From assembly GCA_028015205.1 (NCBI GenBank), contig CM051521.1, positions 94,030,513 through 94,094,512 on the forward strand: 64,000 bases of DNA, read 5' to 3'. The stretch comes from Mytilisepta virgata (Eukaryota; Mollusca; Bivalvia; Mytilida; Mytilidae). Below the pieces are notes generated by a model, which was given only the letters and a program-made list of their open reading frames with translations, was not told the origin of the DNA and did not search any database. Both the position numbers and the translations under genes were made by a program. Of the stretch, positions 25,665 to 35,035 are shown in pieces; the stretch's first letter is position 1, and every line of letters starts with the position of its first letter.

Positions 25665-26837
25665 GTGAGCTTTTAAAACGAACACACTTAACATAAATAC
25701 GACAAAAACATAACAAGAAGACTTTTTTTCTTTCTTTCACATAACAAGAAGACTTTTTTTCTTTCTGTTTTAATTTTGAAAAGAATTAAAGTATTTCGGT
25801 TTACTTTTGAATATTGTTTCAATTTATTACAACGACTTGGTATCAATAAATGATTTTTGTTATATGGAATAGACAAGTCATAATAACAACAAAGCCGGGA
25901 GAATCCGCTTGGAAAAGCAATATATAATAATGTTTTTCATCCATTTCTTTACAAGAAACAAATATATCACCCTCCGAAAATGGTTGGTTGGTCTGATCAA
26001 GAAAATCTATTCCAACTTTTTTAACTATCCGTGATTGCACGTGCAATTACCCAGTGTAAAGTTAAACCTATACATGTACAATGTATGTAAAATGAGAACA
26101 ATGCATTACGTATAGTTATTTGAGTCCAGTAGTAACAGTTCCGTGAGAACGATTTAAAAATTAAAAAATATAAATAATTTTGAATGCAAGGGCAAAAACG
26201 TTAAGACCTGTTTCTGTCAAAGTAATTTTCTGAATTGAAACAAAATATGGTCAATTTTCTCTATATAGTGGCATATCCTTAGTTAACGTGTGTTGCCTGT
26301 CATATTAAATTCTGCTGTTTTTCCTCATCTGTCCTAAATATAATAATTAGGAACTTCCATAATCATGATAATTGTGTTACCAATGTAACATTCCATCTAA
26401 ATATAACAGTGACTGTTTGATGTAACAATTATAGGAATAAATACTAGATTAAAAAAAAAAACATTTCGGTTTGAAATAAAAGTGAAGTACTCAATTCAAA
26501 CTTAAAGAACATTTGGCATGCGTTGAATAGCATCTTCGGGGCAGTAAATGTGCTTAGACAGTTAGGTTGCCCTCTATTATTATAACACATAATAATATTA
26601 TATTAAGATTTATTTTTCTACTAAATATCACAATTATCTTCATTTTTCATGCAAAAAACTTTATTTAATATTTAGTAAATTTTTATTGCGGAATTTTGAT
26701 TTTTGTTCTAGACGTGGTTAAGTTCTGGACATTTAATAAGACAACACCCAACAAAAAAAAATCATCCATTAGAAAGATTAAATCCATACCCATTTATGTA
26801 TGCAGCTATATGTATGGATAAGGGAGATGCATGCACA
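25665..26837. other. AT-rich intergenic stretch
   Basis: No supportable gene. A 22-base segment around AACAAGAAGACTTTTTTTC is tandemly repeated at about 25711-25760, giving overlapping minus-strand open frames that I do not credit. Confidence 0.4.
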
Positions 26838-26965
26838 GTAAAGGGGTAGGGCTAATTTTCACTGCGTCTGATTCACTCATAACCCTTAATCTTAGCATTA
26901 GGAAACTTTTTCAAAAAGACCCTAGAAGTGAAATAATCGCAGGAGAAATGACCCCGCTTCTTTAA
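26838..26965. mobile_element. Probable MITE (short copy 2)
   Basis: A shorter relative of 20587-21137, with GGTAGGGCTAATTTTCA at the left, CACTCATAACCC next to it, and AGAAGTGAAATAATC...ATGACCCCGCTTC at the right. Confidence 0.5.
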
Positions 26966-27319
26966 AGTACCAATGTCACTAGATAGTATGGTGATACTTA
27001 GTAACGGAGCTGGTGATACCATATGGGACTTGGATTTCTGTAGCAGAGGCATCCACTCAATTGTAGTAATAAAGATTCTATAATATACATGTATGCATAT
27101 AACTTATCAGTTGTAAATGAACCTTTCTGACAACACCTGTTATCTGAAAGCCACAACCGGGCTTGATAATTAGATAATTATCTCCTATAATATAGTCCAA
27201 GAACTCTTACTCTTCGATCCGGGTTAAGTAAAAATGGTTAATGATAACCAGTTTAATGTTTAACGTAACGTCTTCATTTATAACACATTATTCCGGGGCC
27301 AACAGATATTATTGTTATT

Positions 27320-28571
27320 AAGGGCTTTCCCGTCTCCGGACGGAAAGTCCTTATTGTATTTCTTCTGTTTAATATTATTAAGGGCTTTCCCGTCTCCGGA
27401 CGGAAAGTCCTTATTGTATTTCTTCTGTTTAATATTATTATTATTATTCTTTTTCTTCCGCCATTTCCTGACAAGTGAGTTCGCGACATATCGCTTTCAT
27501 ATTTTGTCTATGATATCGGTCATGAAAATGATTTGATGTGTTATGGGAATTATGTCGTAAACTTTGTCGTTACGGAGTTATCTTCCCCAACACCAAAAAG
27601 ATTGTGTGTACTACTCCTCTGAAACCTTAAAAGATATCGCTTCAAAATCTTTTCTAAAGTCCTCAGTCAATCCATACGCAACTTTGTTGAATGTTAGCGG
27701 AAAGGATCTGACGACATCTTATGGGAGTTACCTCCCCTAAAATGATTCGTGTAAGTGATATACAAGTATATCTTAAAAACCAGAAGTGATACAGACCTAA
27801 AGTCTTCACCATAGACCCTCATGACCTTTCATCTTCAAAATAGAAATAAGGTCAAAGGTCAAGGTCACGTTCTATATTTTGACCTTTGCTTGTGTGCACT
27901 ACTCCTCTGAAATGATAAAAGATACAGGAATGGTTGGGGGTGTAAAATGTCTGGCATCTAAAGACGCAACTTTGTTACATTTCCATGAAAAGGATCTGAG
28001 GTCATCTTATAAGAGTTATGTCCCATTGAAGCATTGGTAAATTAGTTTTTCGGGTAAAACTCAGTAACTTTATATGATAGAGGCATGGGGTCTTCAGTTT
28101 TGATCATCGGGGGATGTGACCTTGAGGATGACCTTAGACCAAAATGTCAAGGTCAACGTCCTAATTTTTGACCTTTCTATTATTAGAAGATATTTGAATG
28201 CTTTCTAATGAGAAAAGGACTCTGTTGAAAGGCAAATCATAGTCACGGTCACATGATTACAGGTCAAGGTCATTTAATGAAAAATACGTCTTAGATTTTA
28301 ACCTTTTTTACCAATAGAGATATTGAAGTGGTTCTTCTTTAGAAATATTCAGCTTAGGAAGACAAATCAACGTGAACGTCAAAACAGCAAATGTCAAGGT
28401 CATTGAGTGAGAAAACGTCCTAGATTTTGACCTTTTTTATCGTTAACGATACAAAAGTGGTTCTGCTTCAGAGATGTTCATCATTTGGGGTTTAATCAAT
28501 CTGAATGTCATGAGGTCGCATGTAAAGGTCATTTAACCTGGGAAAGCCCTCAATTGTTCTTTGAACAATTG
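27320..28571 (+). mobile_element. Helentron/pearl-like non-autonomous element with doubled 5' end
   Basis: A relative of 10017-11490 in the opposite orientation. The 5' hairpin (arm AAGGGCTTTCC) occurs twice, at 27320-27352 and 27380-27412, within a perfect 60-bp tandem duplication. The (ATT)n run, a CGCCATTTC...GCGACATATC segment and CTTTGTCGTTACGGAGTTAT follow as in the other copy. The 3' hairpin at 28551-28571 has the same 9-bp arms (CAATTGTTC / GAACAATTG), but CTAG is not preserved after it. The body contains several AGGTCA direct repeats, for example near 27849. Open frames at 27274-27536 come from the duplication. Confidence 0.7.
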
Positions 28572-29085
28572 GATCTTTTCATTATAAATATTGTTCTAAT
28601 ACATGTACATGTATATTTAATTCAAGAACAAGAAAAGGTATACATGTAATAATATCCAATAATCTGTTTGGTAAGTAAAAATAAAATACAAATATTCTTG
28701 ACAAAGATATTTTTATATAATAAATCTATTCGATGTAATGCGTTATCTTATTGGTTAATGTTTTAGTCTATCGTCGCATAGCTTTACTGTGACGTCTTTG
28801 AAGGGAATCGGAACATTTTATGATATAAAATAAATCTGTGATTAAATTATAAGTATTGATTAATTTTAGCTTCGGTCTATTCGAAATAACCTAAATGCAT
28901 GTGGTACACACTTAAAAATAATACACTATTCGGGACTATGTGATTGGGGTTATTTATAAATCCACAGTCATGAAATAAAAACAATAGAGAAGCATATATA
29001 CCTACTTGTATCAAGTATAATTTGTTGACATTACCTCGAATCTTAACTGATAAAGCTTCAGTGTGATTCACATTTACAGTTGTAG
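28572..29085. other. Region upstream of the transposon gene remnant
   Basis: AT-rich. A minus-strand open frame at 28877-29194 overlaps the better supported plus-strand exon and is rejected. Confidence 0.35.
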
Positions 29086-29331
29086 GGAAGAAAACGGAGA
29101 TCAGAATGTTCCACACGGATGAAAGATATACATTCTCGGAAGACAGCAGAAATACCGGAGAAAGAACCGGGCGAAGAAATAGACAATACGCCATTCATAC
29201 CTTGGAATTATGGACGACGAGTAGTGGATCTTCTTAATCTTGCACAAGAACTAACGGCATGTGGTTCCTGCCTACAGTTTATCGACACGGAAGGTGAAAA
29301 GCGGCATTGCTTTGGAAGCTCCAACACCTGA
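29086..29331 (+). pseudogene. Mutator-like gene, N-terminal exon
   Basis: Open from just after an in-frame TAG (29083-29085) to TGA (29329-29331). A basic start (GRKRRSEC), a Met at 29119 and an acidic linker lead into WNYGRRVVDLLNLAQELTACGSC. This matches the GRR-(I/V)-V-(E/D)-L...C..C segment that precedes the transposase core in this family. The last codons before the stop look out of frame, so the true exon end is unclear. An acceptor-like TTTACAG ends at 29079. Confidence 0.7.
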
Positions 29332-29688
29332 ATCTCGGCATCCCGCCATCCATATCCACACCTTCTTTAATATCGGACTCACTCAGAGCATAGGGGTTTG
29401 CTCTCGTCATTTGGTTTGCTAGAAAATTGTCTATAATACTAAAAATGTCATGAGCAACCAGCTAGCCCTAGCTCCGTGCTTCGAGTACCAAAATTGTGCA
29501 TATTTTCAAAAGATACTCAGAACACGTTTCTCTTTTTAGAACCAAACAAATTGTTTATAATGATTTATTACAACAAATTTCAGGAATTTGACACAAAACA
29601 AAACAACCAGACTATAGTTGTATAGAAACGATGTGAGTTCGAATATCACATGTGGCGGGGTGTGTTCGACTCCGATCTTAATTGACAA

Positions 29689-29844
29689 GGATTGCCGAAA
29701 AATATTGTCAGTTGTTCGAAGATTAGTTCTGAAACCAAACTGTTGATCTGCAATTTTTTCTTCATAAAAAGACACTAATCTACCATTAAGAACTGAACTG
29801 AATAATTTAAAAATGCAATTTTGTAATGACATCGTAATAAAATG
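29689..29844 (-). mobile_element. Non-LTR retrotransposon reverse-transcriptase fragment
   Basis: On the minus strand about 50 codons read FITMSL, KLFSSVLNGRL, then QQFGFRTNLRTTDNIF. This is the typical order around the N-terminal part of a CR1/L2/jockey-type reverse transcriptase (K-L-F-S-S-V-L-N-x-R-L, then Q-x-G-F-R-x-x-x-x-T-T-D-N-I-F). The catalytic region is absent and the frame becomes unrelated after this point, so it is a short dead fragment. It lies in the gap between the first two exons of the Mutator-like remnant, in the opposite orientation. Confidence 0.7.
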
Positions 29845-30653
29845 TCAAAATAGACATTGTTCCTGCACTAAAATGTCAAAATTTGGAAAAAAACAAACGG
29901 CAATGACATTTAAAACAAATATTTGACGTTCTCACCAGAACTCGCTTAATCATTATATATAGGGGTGCGTAAATGGTCAGTTGTAAGGCTTAATTTTGCA
30001 ATCCCTTCTCAAGTCTAAAATCTTTTTCCATTGGCTTTCAAAATGTGTTTCCCCTGTTTTCCACATCCTATGCCCACTTTTTTTTAATGGTGTATTGTTT
30101 AACTTGTTATCTTCCATGTTAGGCATGACATATTTGCAACTAAACGTTTAGCACCCAACAATCAATCATCAGAAATGTAGGTTTTTAGGAAGAAGGTCGG
30201 TCCTTTTTTGAGGCATTTCATAATATTGTACGTAATTTGGTCTCTGCGTTACCTACCTATGGATACCTATGGATCTTTAGAACTCTGGTACTGTTGTACA
30301 AAGCCATGGAGAATGGAGTTTTGCTTTTTGTCAGTAAGGAGTTAAGCTGAGCGAGGAAAATTTGATCCGTTTTAGTTCTCCGGGTGGAAAATGGCAGTCC
30401 AGTGAAAAAATAAAGTCATGACCAACTTGTCCTTTGTGTTAAACTATGCTCAAATATTCAATTTTGTTAAAAATCAGAGCATTGTTTTCTTTTCAGTCGA
30501 TACAGGTATTACGAATTCAGTCAAGGGGTAAAGTCTAGTATGGATTCGGTCTAGGGGAAAAATCTAGTATATACTTATTTTCCTACCTTAATTTAGGGGG
30601 AAAATCATTATATACTCAATTTTCAGGGGGGCTCAGTATATACCCATTTTTCC

Positions 30654-30668
30654 GGGGGGGGGGGGGGG
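30654..30668. repeat. Poly-G run
   Basis: Fifteen consecutive G after TTTTTCC. Four related GTATATAC/TCTAGTAT phrases surround it at 30520-30690. Confidence 0.9.
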
Positions 30669-31037
30669 CTGAGTAGGGGTGAATCTAGTATGTGACACCG
30701 ACATGGGGAGTAGCACATCACGTCAATTCTCATGTTTCTTTGTCTAAAGTCACTGTTACCCATGAACTTTAGTGTATTGTTACTAGGCGCACGATTTGTA
30801 CAACGTGTGCGCATATGCTTCTAACATAACAAGTGTTTATAAATATATAACTTGATTGTACGAGTAACTAATTTGAGCGCACTGTTTGCTAATTTAAGTA
30901 CACGATACAGGCTGTTGAATTGATTCATTTGAAAACTCAAGTTAGAAACGCCCACATCCATTGCGATTAGAATATCAAGTATCACAGTTTACAACATTTT
31001 ATCATGTATATTGAAACTTAAATTATATATTGTATAG

Positions 31038-31199
31038 GACTGACCGATGCTGGCATTGGAGCAAGACAGCTTAACAAATTAGTGACAACTATGGGTATTC
31101 CAGGAATTACACCAAAAACAGTGAAACGACAGGAGAGAGAGATGATATAACAAGGGATTCGTGCCAACAAGCGATTCAAAAAGAAATAGAATTAAAGAG
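31038..31199 (+). pseudogene. Mutator-like gene, second recognised exon
   Basis: The translation GIGARQLNKLVTTMGIPGI then TPKTVKRQEREM matches the conserved segment before the catalytic core in this family (a small-residue helix, then IPxxxxxxxKxxERE). TAA interrupts it at 31149-31151, and a frame change near 31160 recovers CQQAIQKEIELK up to 31199. The acceptor is probably AG at 31036-31037 and the donor GTAAAG at 31200-31205. Using that donor, the split codon AG|A continues in frame into the exon starting at 32712. Confidence 0.7.
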
Positions 31200-31283
31200 G
31201 TAAAGTTTGTAACGGCATTTCCTTTCACTTGCTTTTTATTATACCAGAATATCTAGTTTTATTCTGCAATTTCATGTGTAGGT

Positions 31284-31284
<1 letters not shown>

Positions 31285-31325
<41 letters not shown>
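31285..31325. repeat. (TA)n microsatellite
   Basis: About 20 uninterrupted TA dinucleotides within the intron of the Mutator-like remnant. Confidence 0.97.
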
Positions 31326-31327
<2 letters not shown>

Positions 31328-31539
31328 TATCCTGGTAACCTTTACATGTGGTCATTGTTATGAGCCTGTGGTAAACTGTGGTAAACTGATCTTCATCCAG
31401 TTAATTTTGGGTGTCTTCCATAAGATCCGTGTTAGATAATGTTGCACCTTATTACATATTCAGTTTCTAAAGTGCAAAACAACTTTAATCTTCCGCTAAT
31501 ATATATACCTAATTATAAATACGTCAATGCTAAGTAAAA

Positions 31540-32321
31540 CTAGAGGTAGGGGTTGTCGGGACGACAGCTATACCCGCACCCCACATTTATTTGTAAACAA
31601 ACATTCTTAACATTTTCAATTTCCATTGCATTGCAGTTTGCATTTGTAACAAATAACCTTTGCAGAGATATATCACAACCCACTTTTACTGTAATCTAAC
31701 TTTTTGGCCTCTTTTCCCATTTTGGCCCTTTAAGTTCTCAACATGCAAAATAAAAGCATTCTTAGCATTACAGTTTTCATCTGTAACAAAGAACCTTTTC
31801 ACAAACATATCACAACCCACTTTTACTATAACAATTTGCACCATTCTAGGGACCTATAGCCCCTTAAACTGAAATTCAGAAATTTATTCATTTTTTTTTT
31901 CTTTAGATAAAATTTTAGTAATTATGGTCTTTTTGGTCCCTCCCACCCCCTTTAAAAAAATTTGGAAATCCAAAACCTTACTGCGCATCTACAGTTGGTA
32001 AGCAACAATATGGCAACAATAAAAATGATTTAAATTCAAAAATGAAAAAGGAGTTCGCGTCACAAAGAGTTGGCTCTTTGTCCATTTTGCCCTCGTTTAA
32101 AATTTGGAATTCCAAAACCTTATTGGGCTTCTACAGTTAGTAAGCAACAATATGGCACAAAAAAGTGGTAAATATTCAAAAGTGAAGGAGGAGTTTGCGT
32201 CACAAGAAAGTGTGACGGACTGTACGACAGACGGAGGGACGGACGGACGAACGGACGGACGAACGGACGTACGACCGCAACGACAATATACCCGAACTTT
32301 CATTCGAAAGGTGTGGGTATA
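31540..32321 (-). mobile_element. Helentron-like non-autonomous element inside intron
   Basis: On the minus strand the 5' end is a nested hairpin with arms TATACCC and CTTTC. It is followed by a GTCCGTCCGTTC tract (plus-strand GGACGGACGAAC at about 32225-32270). Two segments of about 140 bp around CCAAAACCTTA (31970, 32112) and ATCACAACCCACTTTTA (31672, 31808) are each repeated. The 3' end has a small hairpin (TGTCGTCCCGACA) and finishes CTAG (31540-31543) followed by T. It has the same design as the elements at 40425, 44385 and 60270. Open frames over the GGAC tract are artefacts. Confidence 0.65.
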
Positions 32322-32711
32322 AAAATGGTATTACGTAAAATGTAGGTCATGCTTACTACTTTTACCTTGATGTTTAAAGACCTCAAAATAAGTGTCTGTG
32401 TAAAAGAAAATAGAAATATGAAATAAATGGTCATGAGATATTAATCCACAAAAAGGGTATACAGTGCACTATCGCAAACAGAGATCGCCGTAAAATCCTC
32501 AACAAAGGGTAACAAGGCCACCTCGGTATGCATGCTTGGTTAAACCTTGTAATTGGGCGCCAGATATTCTCTAAGGGGAAGAGACACTATCATTTTACAC
32601 TGAATATTTTTCGGTTTCTAAAACCCATTTTTATTTTATTATACAGCAATAAACGAAAGCCAAAAAGCATGGAAGGAGGTTTTGGTCAGTTATTTTTCTT
32701 ATTTTTTCTAG

Positions 32712-34196
32712 AGAAAGTGTTCTGTGTGAAGAAAAGCCAGTTACACCGGAAGGTTTTAAAGTGAAATATGACATGTGCTGGCAAAAACGTGGGTGTGGGA
32801 GACCTTATAATAGTCCGTCGGGTGTCGGTTCAATAATTGGTTTAAATAATGGAAACGTTTTGGCTTTTGACATATGCAGTACACATTGCCGCACTTGTGA
32901 CACTGATAACCACATGGGAAGACATCCATAGTCACACGAATGTACCAGAAACAAGGCAATGGAAGCTAACACAGCAGCTCGAATTCTTAGAAGAGACAAG
33001 TGGGATTCCCTTAGATACTTTAATTATGGATGACGCGATTCCTCAACTCTTGCTCGGGTAAAGCAAGAACTGGCACGAATGTAGACAATGGAGCGATATT
33101 AATCACCACAGCAAGGTCCCTTAGGGACGAGATCAAATGTTCAATGTAGGATAAAAAACTTAGTTCAAATAGTTTGAGGGGGGGGGGGGTAAAAAGCGCT
33201 GCAAGTTTTGTTATCCGACATCGATTTTCGGGTTGAAAAATACAAATTCAAGTGATGTCCAAGTCAATATACAGAACAAACATACATTGTTGAGGAAAAA
33301 CAGGACCCATGATACAAAAAGTATACTCTCAAAGCATATGCCCATATTGGTCAATCAATTTTTCCCAAATTAATTTAAGAGGGTGGGGTGGGGGAGTGGG
33401 GTCAGTGAAAAAAACTATGTGAATTAAGTTGTTTATCCTAAATTGAACTTTTGATCTCGTCCCTTAGTAATGCCCTCTACAACATAAATTGATAACAAAG
33501 GACGTAATTGACCACTTGAAGCTTTGCTTTTCTTACGCTATACATCAAAACAAGGACAACCCTTTGAGTTTAGCAGATAATTTACTGGTAATTGTTCCTC
33601 ACTGTTTTTGGTATTCATGAAAGATATGGAGTCTGGTGTAAAGCATCAAATGAGGGATACATGTACAGATCTTCAACAAATGGTAAGCCCTTCTCCGGTC
33701 TTCAACAAATAGTAAGCCCTTCTCTGGTGACGACATATTTACAGATTTGTGAACAGTGATTAAGACAATGCCAAACAAAATGGGACCCTGTGAATCGACC
33801 AAAGACGTGGAGTCACTCCACAACATATACACTTCAAAGGCACCGGAAAGGCTATGTTATAGCAGCAGCGAATCTTTGTCCGAATAAACGCCTCTGTAGC
33901 CCAGAAAAATATCGGATATGACTATATATATTTCAGTCGTTAACGAGAGAGCCGGTTTGTCACCGAATAAGGTGACAAAAACACATGCAGCACAACTTGA
34001 AAGGGAAAGAAAGAGACATTTAGAGTATTCCAATAAACAGGAGGTGAAAAAAGAAAGATAGAAAAAATTGAAATGTAAGAAAAGTCTGAAATTAAAAGTA
34101 CAGAAGGAAGGCGTAACCTACCAGAGTGGAATGGGCTTAAACTCGATAGCCGAAGGTTGCGAAATTCCAGGTATATCATATAAAGGAGTAAAACCT
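32712..34196 (+). pseudogene. Mutator-like gene, transposase core exon
   Basis: The exon follows a strong acceptor (a pyrimidine tract ending CTAG at 32708-32711). VKYDMCWQKRGCGRPYNS carries the first catalytic Asp context (YDM.W.KRG) of this family. A Cys-rich HCRTCDTDNH segment ends in TAG (32929-32931). MEANTAARILRR and LIMDDA then STLARVKQELAR cover the second Asp region, with a frameshift between them. After the MITE insertion come VIDHLKLCFSYAIHQNK and GVWCKASNEGY. A 29-bp duplication (33671-33699/33700-33728) then shifts the frame, and SKAPERLCYSSSESLS and INASVAQKNIGYDY follow. The order matches the family, but no single frame is intact. Confidence 0.8.
33124..33463. mobile_element. 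340-bp MITE inserted in the transposase exon
   Basis: TTA flanks both sides (33121-33123 and 33464-33466). The left end reads GGGACGAGATCAAATGTTCA and the reversed right end GGGACGAGATCAAAAGTTCA, with similarity for about 45 bp. A 3-bp TTA duplication suggests a PIF/Harbinger-type element. When the element and one TTA are ignored, the flanking reading (SLSNALYN) runs across the junction, so this is a clean insertion into formerly coding DNA. It contains a poly-G run (33178-33189). A second copy of one end is at 61435-61560. Confidence 0.85.
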
Positions 34197-34785
34197 ACGG
34201 TGATTGTTTTTGACCTATAGACAAGTTCGCTAACAGAAGATAGTGCAATATTGCAACTAGCTGCTACATCCCTAAATGGACAGTTGTTTCAATCCTACAT
34301 AAAATCAACAAAACCAATATCGCCTTCAAGCCCGTCGATAAATGGCTTGACTAGTTATGGGGAAGTTTTATTTTATCATGGCACACCAGTTTAAACGTGT
34401 ACTCCCGAGGAAGTGTATCAACATTTTACACTATGGCTAGAGGAGCAAACGCCAGCTTCGTTTGCTTAGTAGGTCACAACGCCAAATCTTTTGATTCCAG
34501 AAGACTACTTCACAATATTTCAAACTATACTTGCTTTGCAGCATTCAAAAGAATGCAGTTGACTTTGGTGATGCGCTACCCTTTTTAAGAAAGTTTATAA
34601 ACTTCAAGGTTATAAGTAAGAAAACTTGTATAAGCATGTTGTTGGGGAAGAATACAATCCACATAATGCTGTAGATGATGTTTTGTCTCTCGAAAAAATA
34701 ATGCGCAAGGCCAATGCCGACATCAATATGCTGATTCAAGAATCGTTTACAACTGTATCAACTAACAAATTAAATATGTGAAACA
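34197..34785 (+). pseudogene. DEDDh exonuclease domain of the Mutator-like gene
   Basis: VIVFDL, a TAG (34218-34220), then TSSLTEDSAILQLAAT forms the Exo I motif, where the stop replaces the expected catalytic Glu of D-x-E. KPISPSSPSINGLTSYGEVL is the usual segment after it. LVGHNAKSFDSRRLL is Exo II with its Asp. EEYNPHNAVDDVLSLEKIM is Exo III, with His and Asp spaced as in the DEDDh class (TREX/PML-C-like). Two further stops and frame changes interrupt it. In the living relative the domain would degrade DNA or RNA 3'-5'. Its role in transposition is not known to me. Confidence 0.75.
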
Positions 34786-35035
34786 GACGAAAGAAAAAGT
34801 GTTACCATTTGCTACCCTAATTCAAGGAAAATTTGCCTCCAATGGCATTGTGCACAAAATGGCGGAATCAGGTTAAAATTGTCCCATTTAGCATTTGCGT
34901 ATGAGCGTAATGGAAATGATGGAATTAAGGAGGTGTAAGTAGAGCAAAGATTAGATGATAAACCAAGTGTCAAAAAATAAGGCAGTGCTTGACAAATTGT
35001 TGAAGTATTTCATAGACGTCTGAACAGTTACGATA
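34785..35035 (+). pseudogene. Mutator-like gene, C-terminal helical tail
   Basis: Read in two frames: KVLPFATLIQGKFASNGIVH, then, after a one-base change, LSHLAFAYERNGNDGIKEV, DDKPSVKK and QIVEVFHRRL. This resembles the C-terminal tail of the same protein family (a helical repeat ending in a D-G/D-K-P-x-V-x-K motif). Three stops are present. Confidence 0.6.

Larger units (their letters stand above)
29086..35035 (+). pseudogene. Decayed Mutator-like transposase gene with DEDDh exonuclease domain
   Basis: Separate plus-strand pieces, in the correct order, read as one large multi-exon protein of the invertebrate Mutator-like transposase family. They are an N-terminal segment (29086-29331), a conserved helical segment (31038-31199), the transposase core (32712-33880), a DEDDh exonuclease domain (34197-34785) and a C-terminal helical tail (34785-35035). 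An intron at 31200-32711 (GT...AG) joins two pieces in matching phase, so the ancestor was a spliced nuclear gene. It is inactivated by many stops, frameshifts, a 29-bp duplication and a MITE insertion. A reverse-transcriptase fragment and a Helitron-like element sit in its non-coding gaps. The family assignment rests on motif recognition by eye. Terminal inverted repeats of the parent transposon were not found. Confidence 0.8.

Noticed and set aside
28877..29194. 105-codon minus-strand frame
   Set aside because: Overlaps the better supported N-terminal exon of the Mutator-like remnant on the other strand.
32097..32322. Frames with Thr-Asp-Gly-Arg or Ser-Val-Arg-Pro repeats
   Set aside because: Translations of the GGAC-rich tract inside a Helentron-like element.
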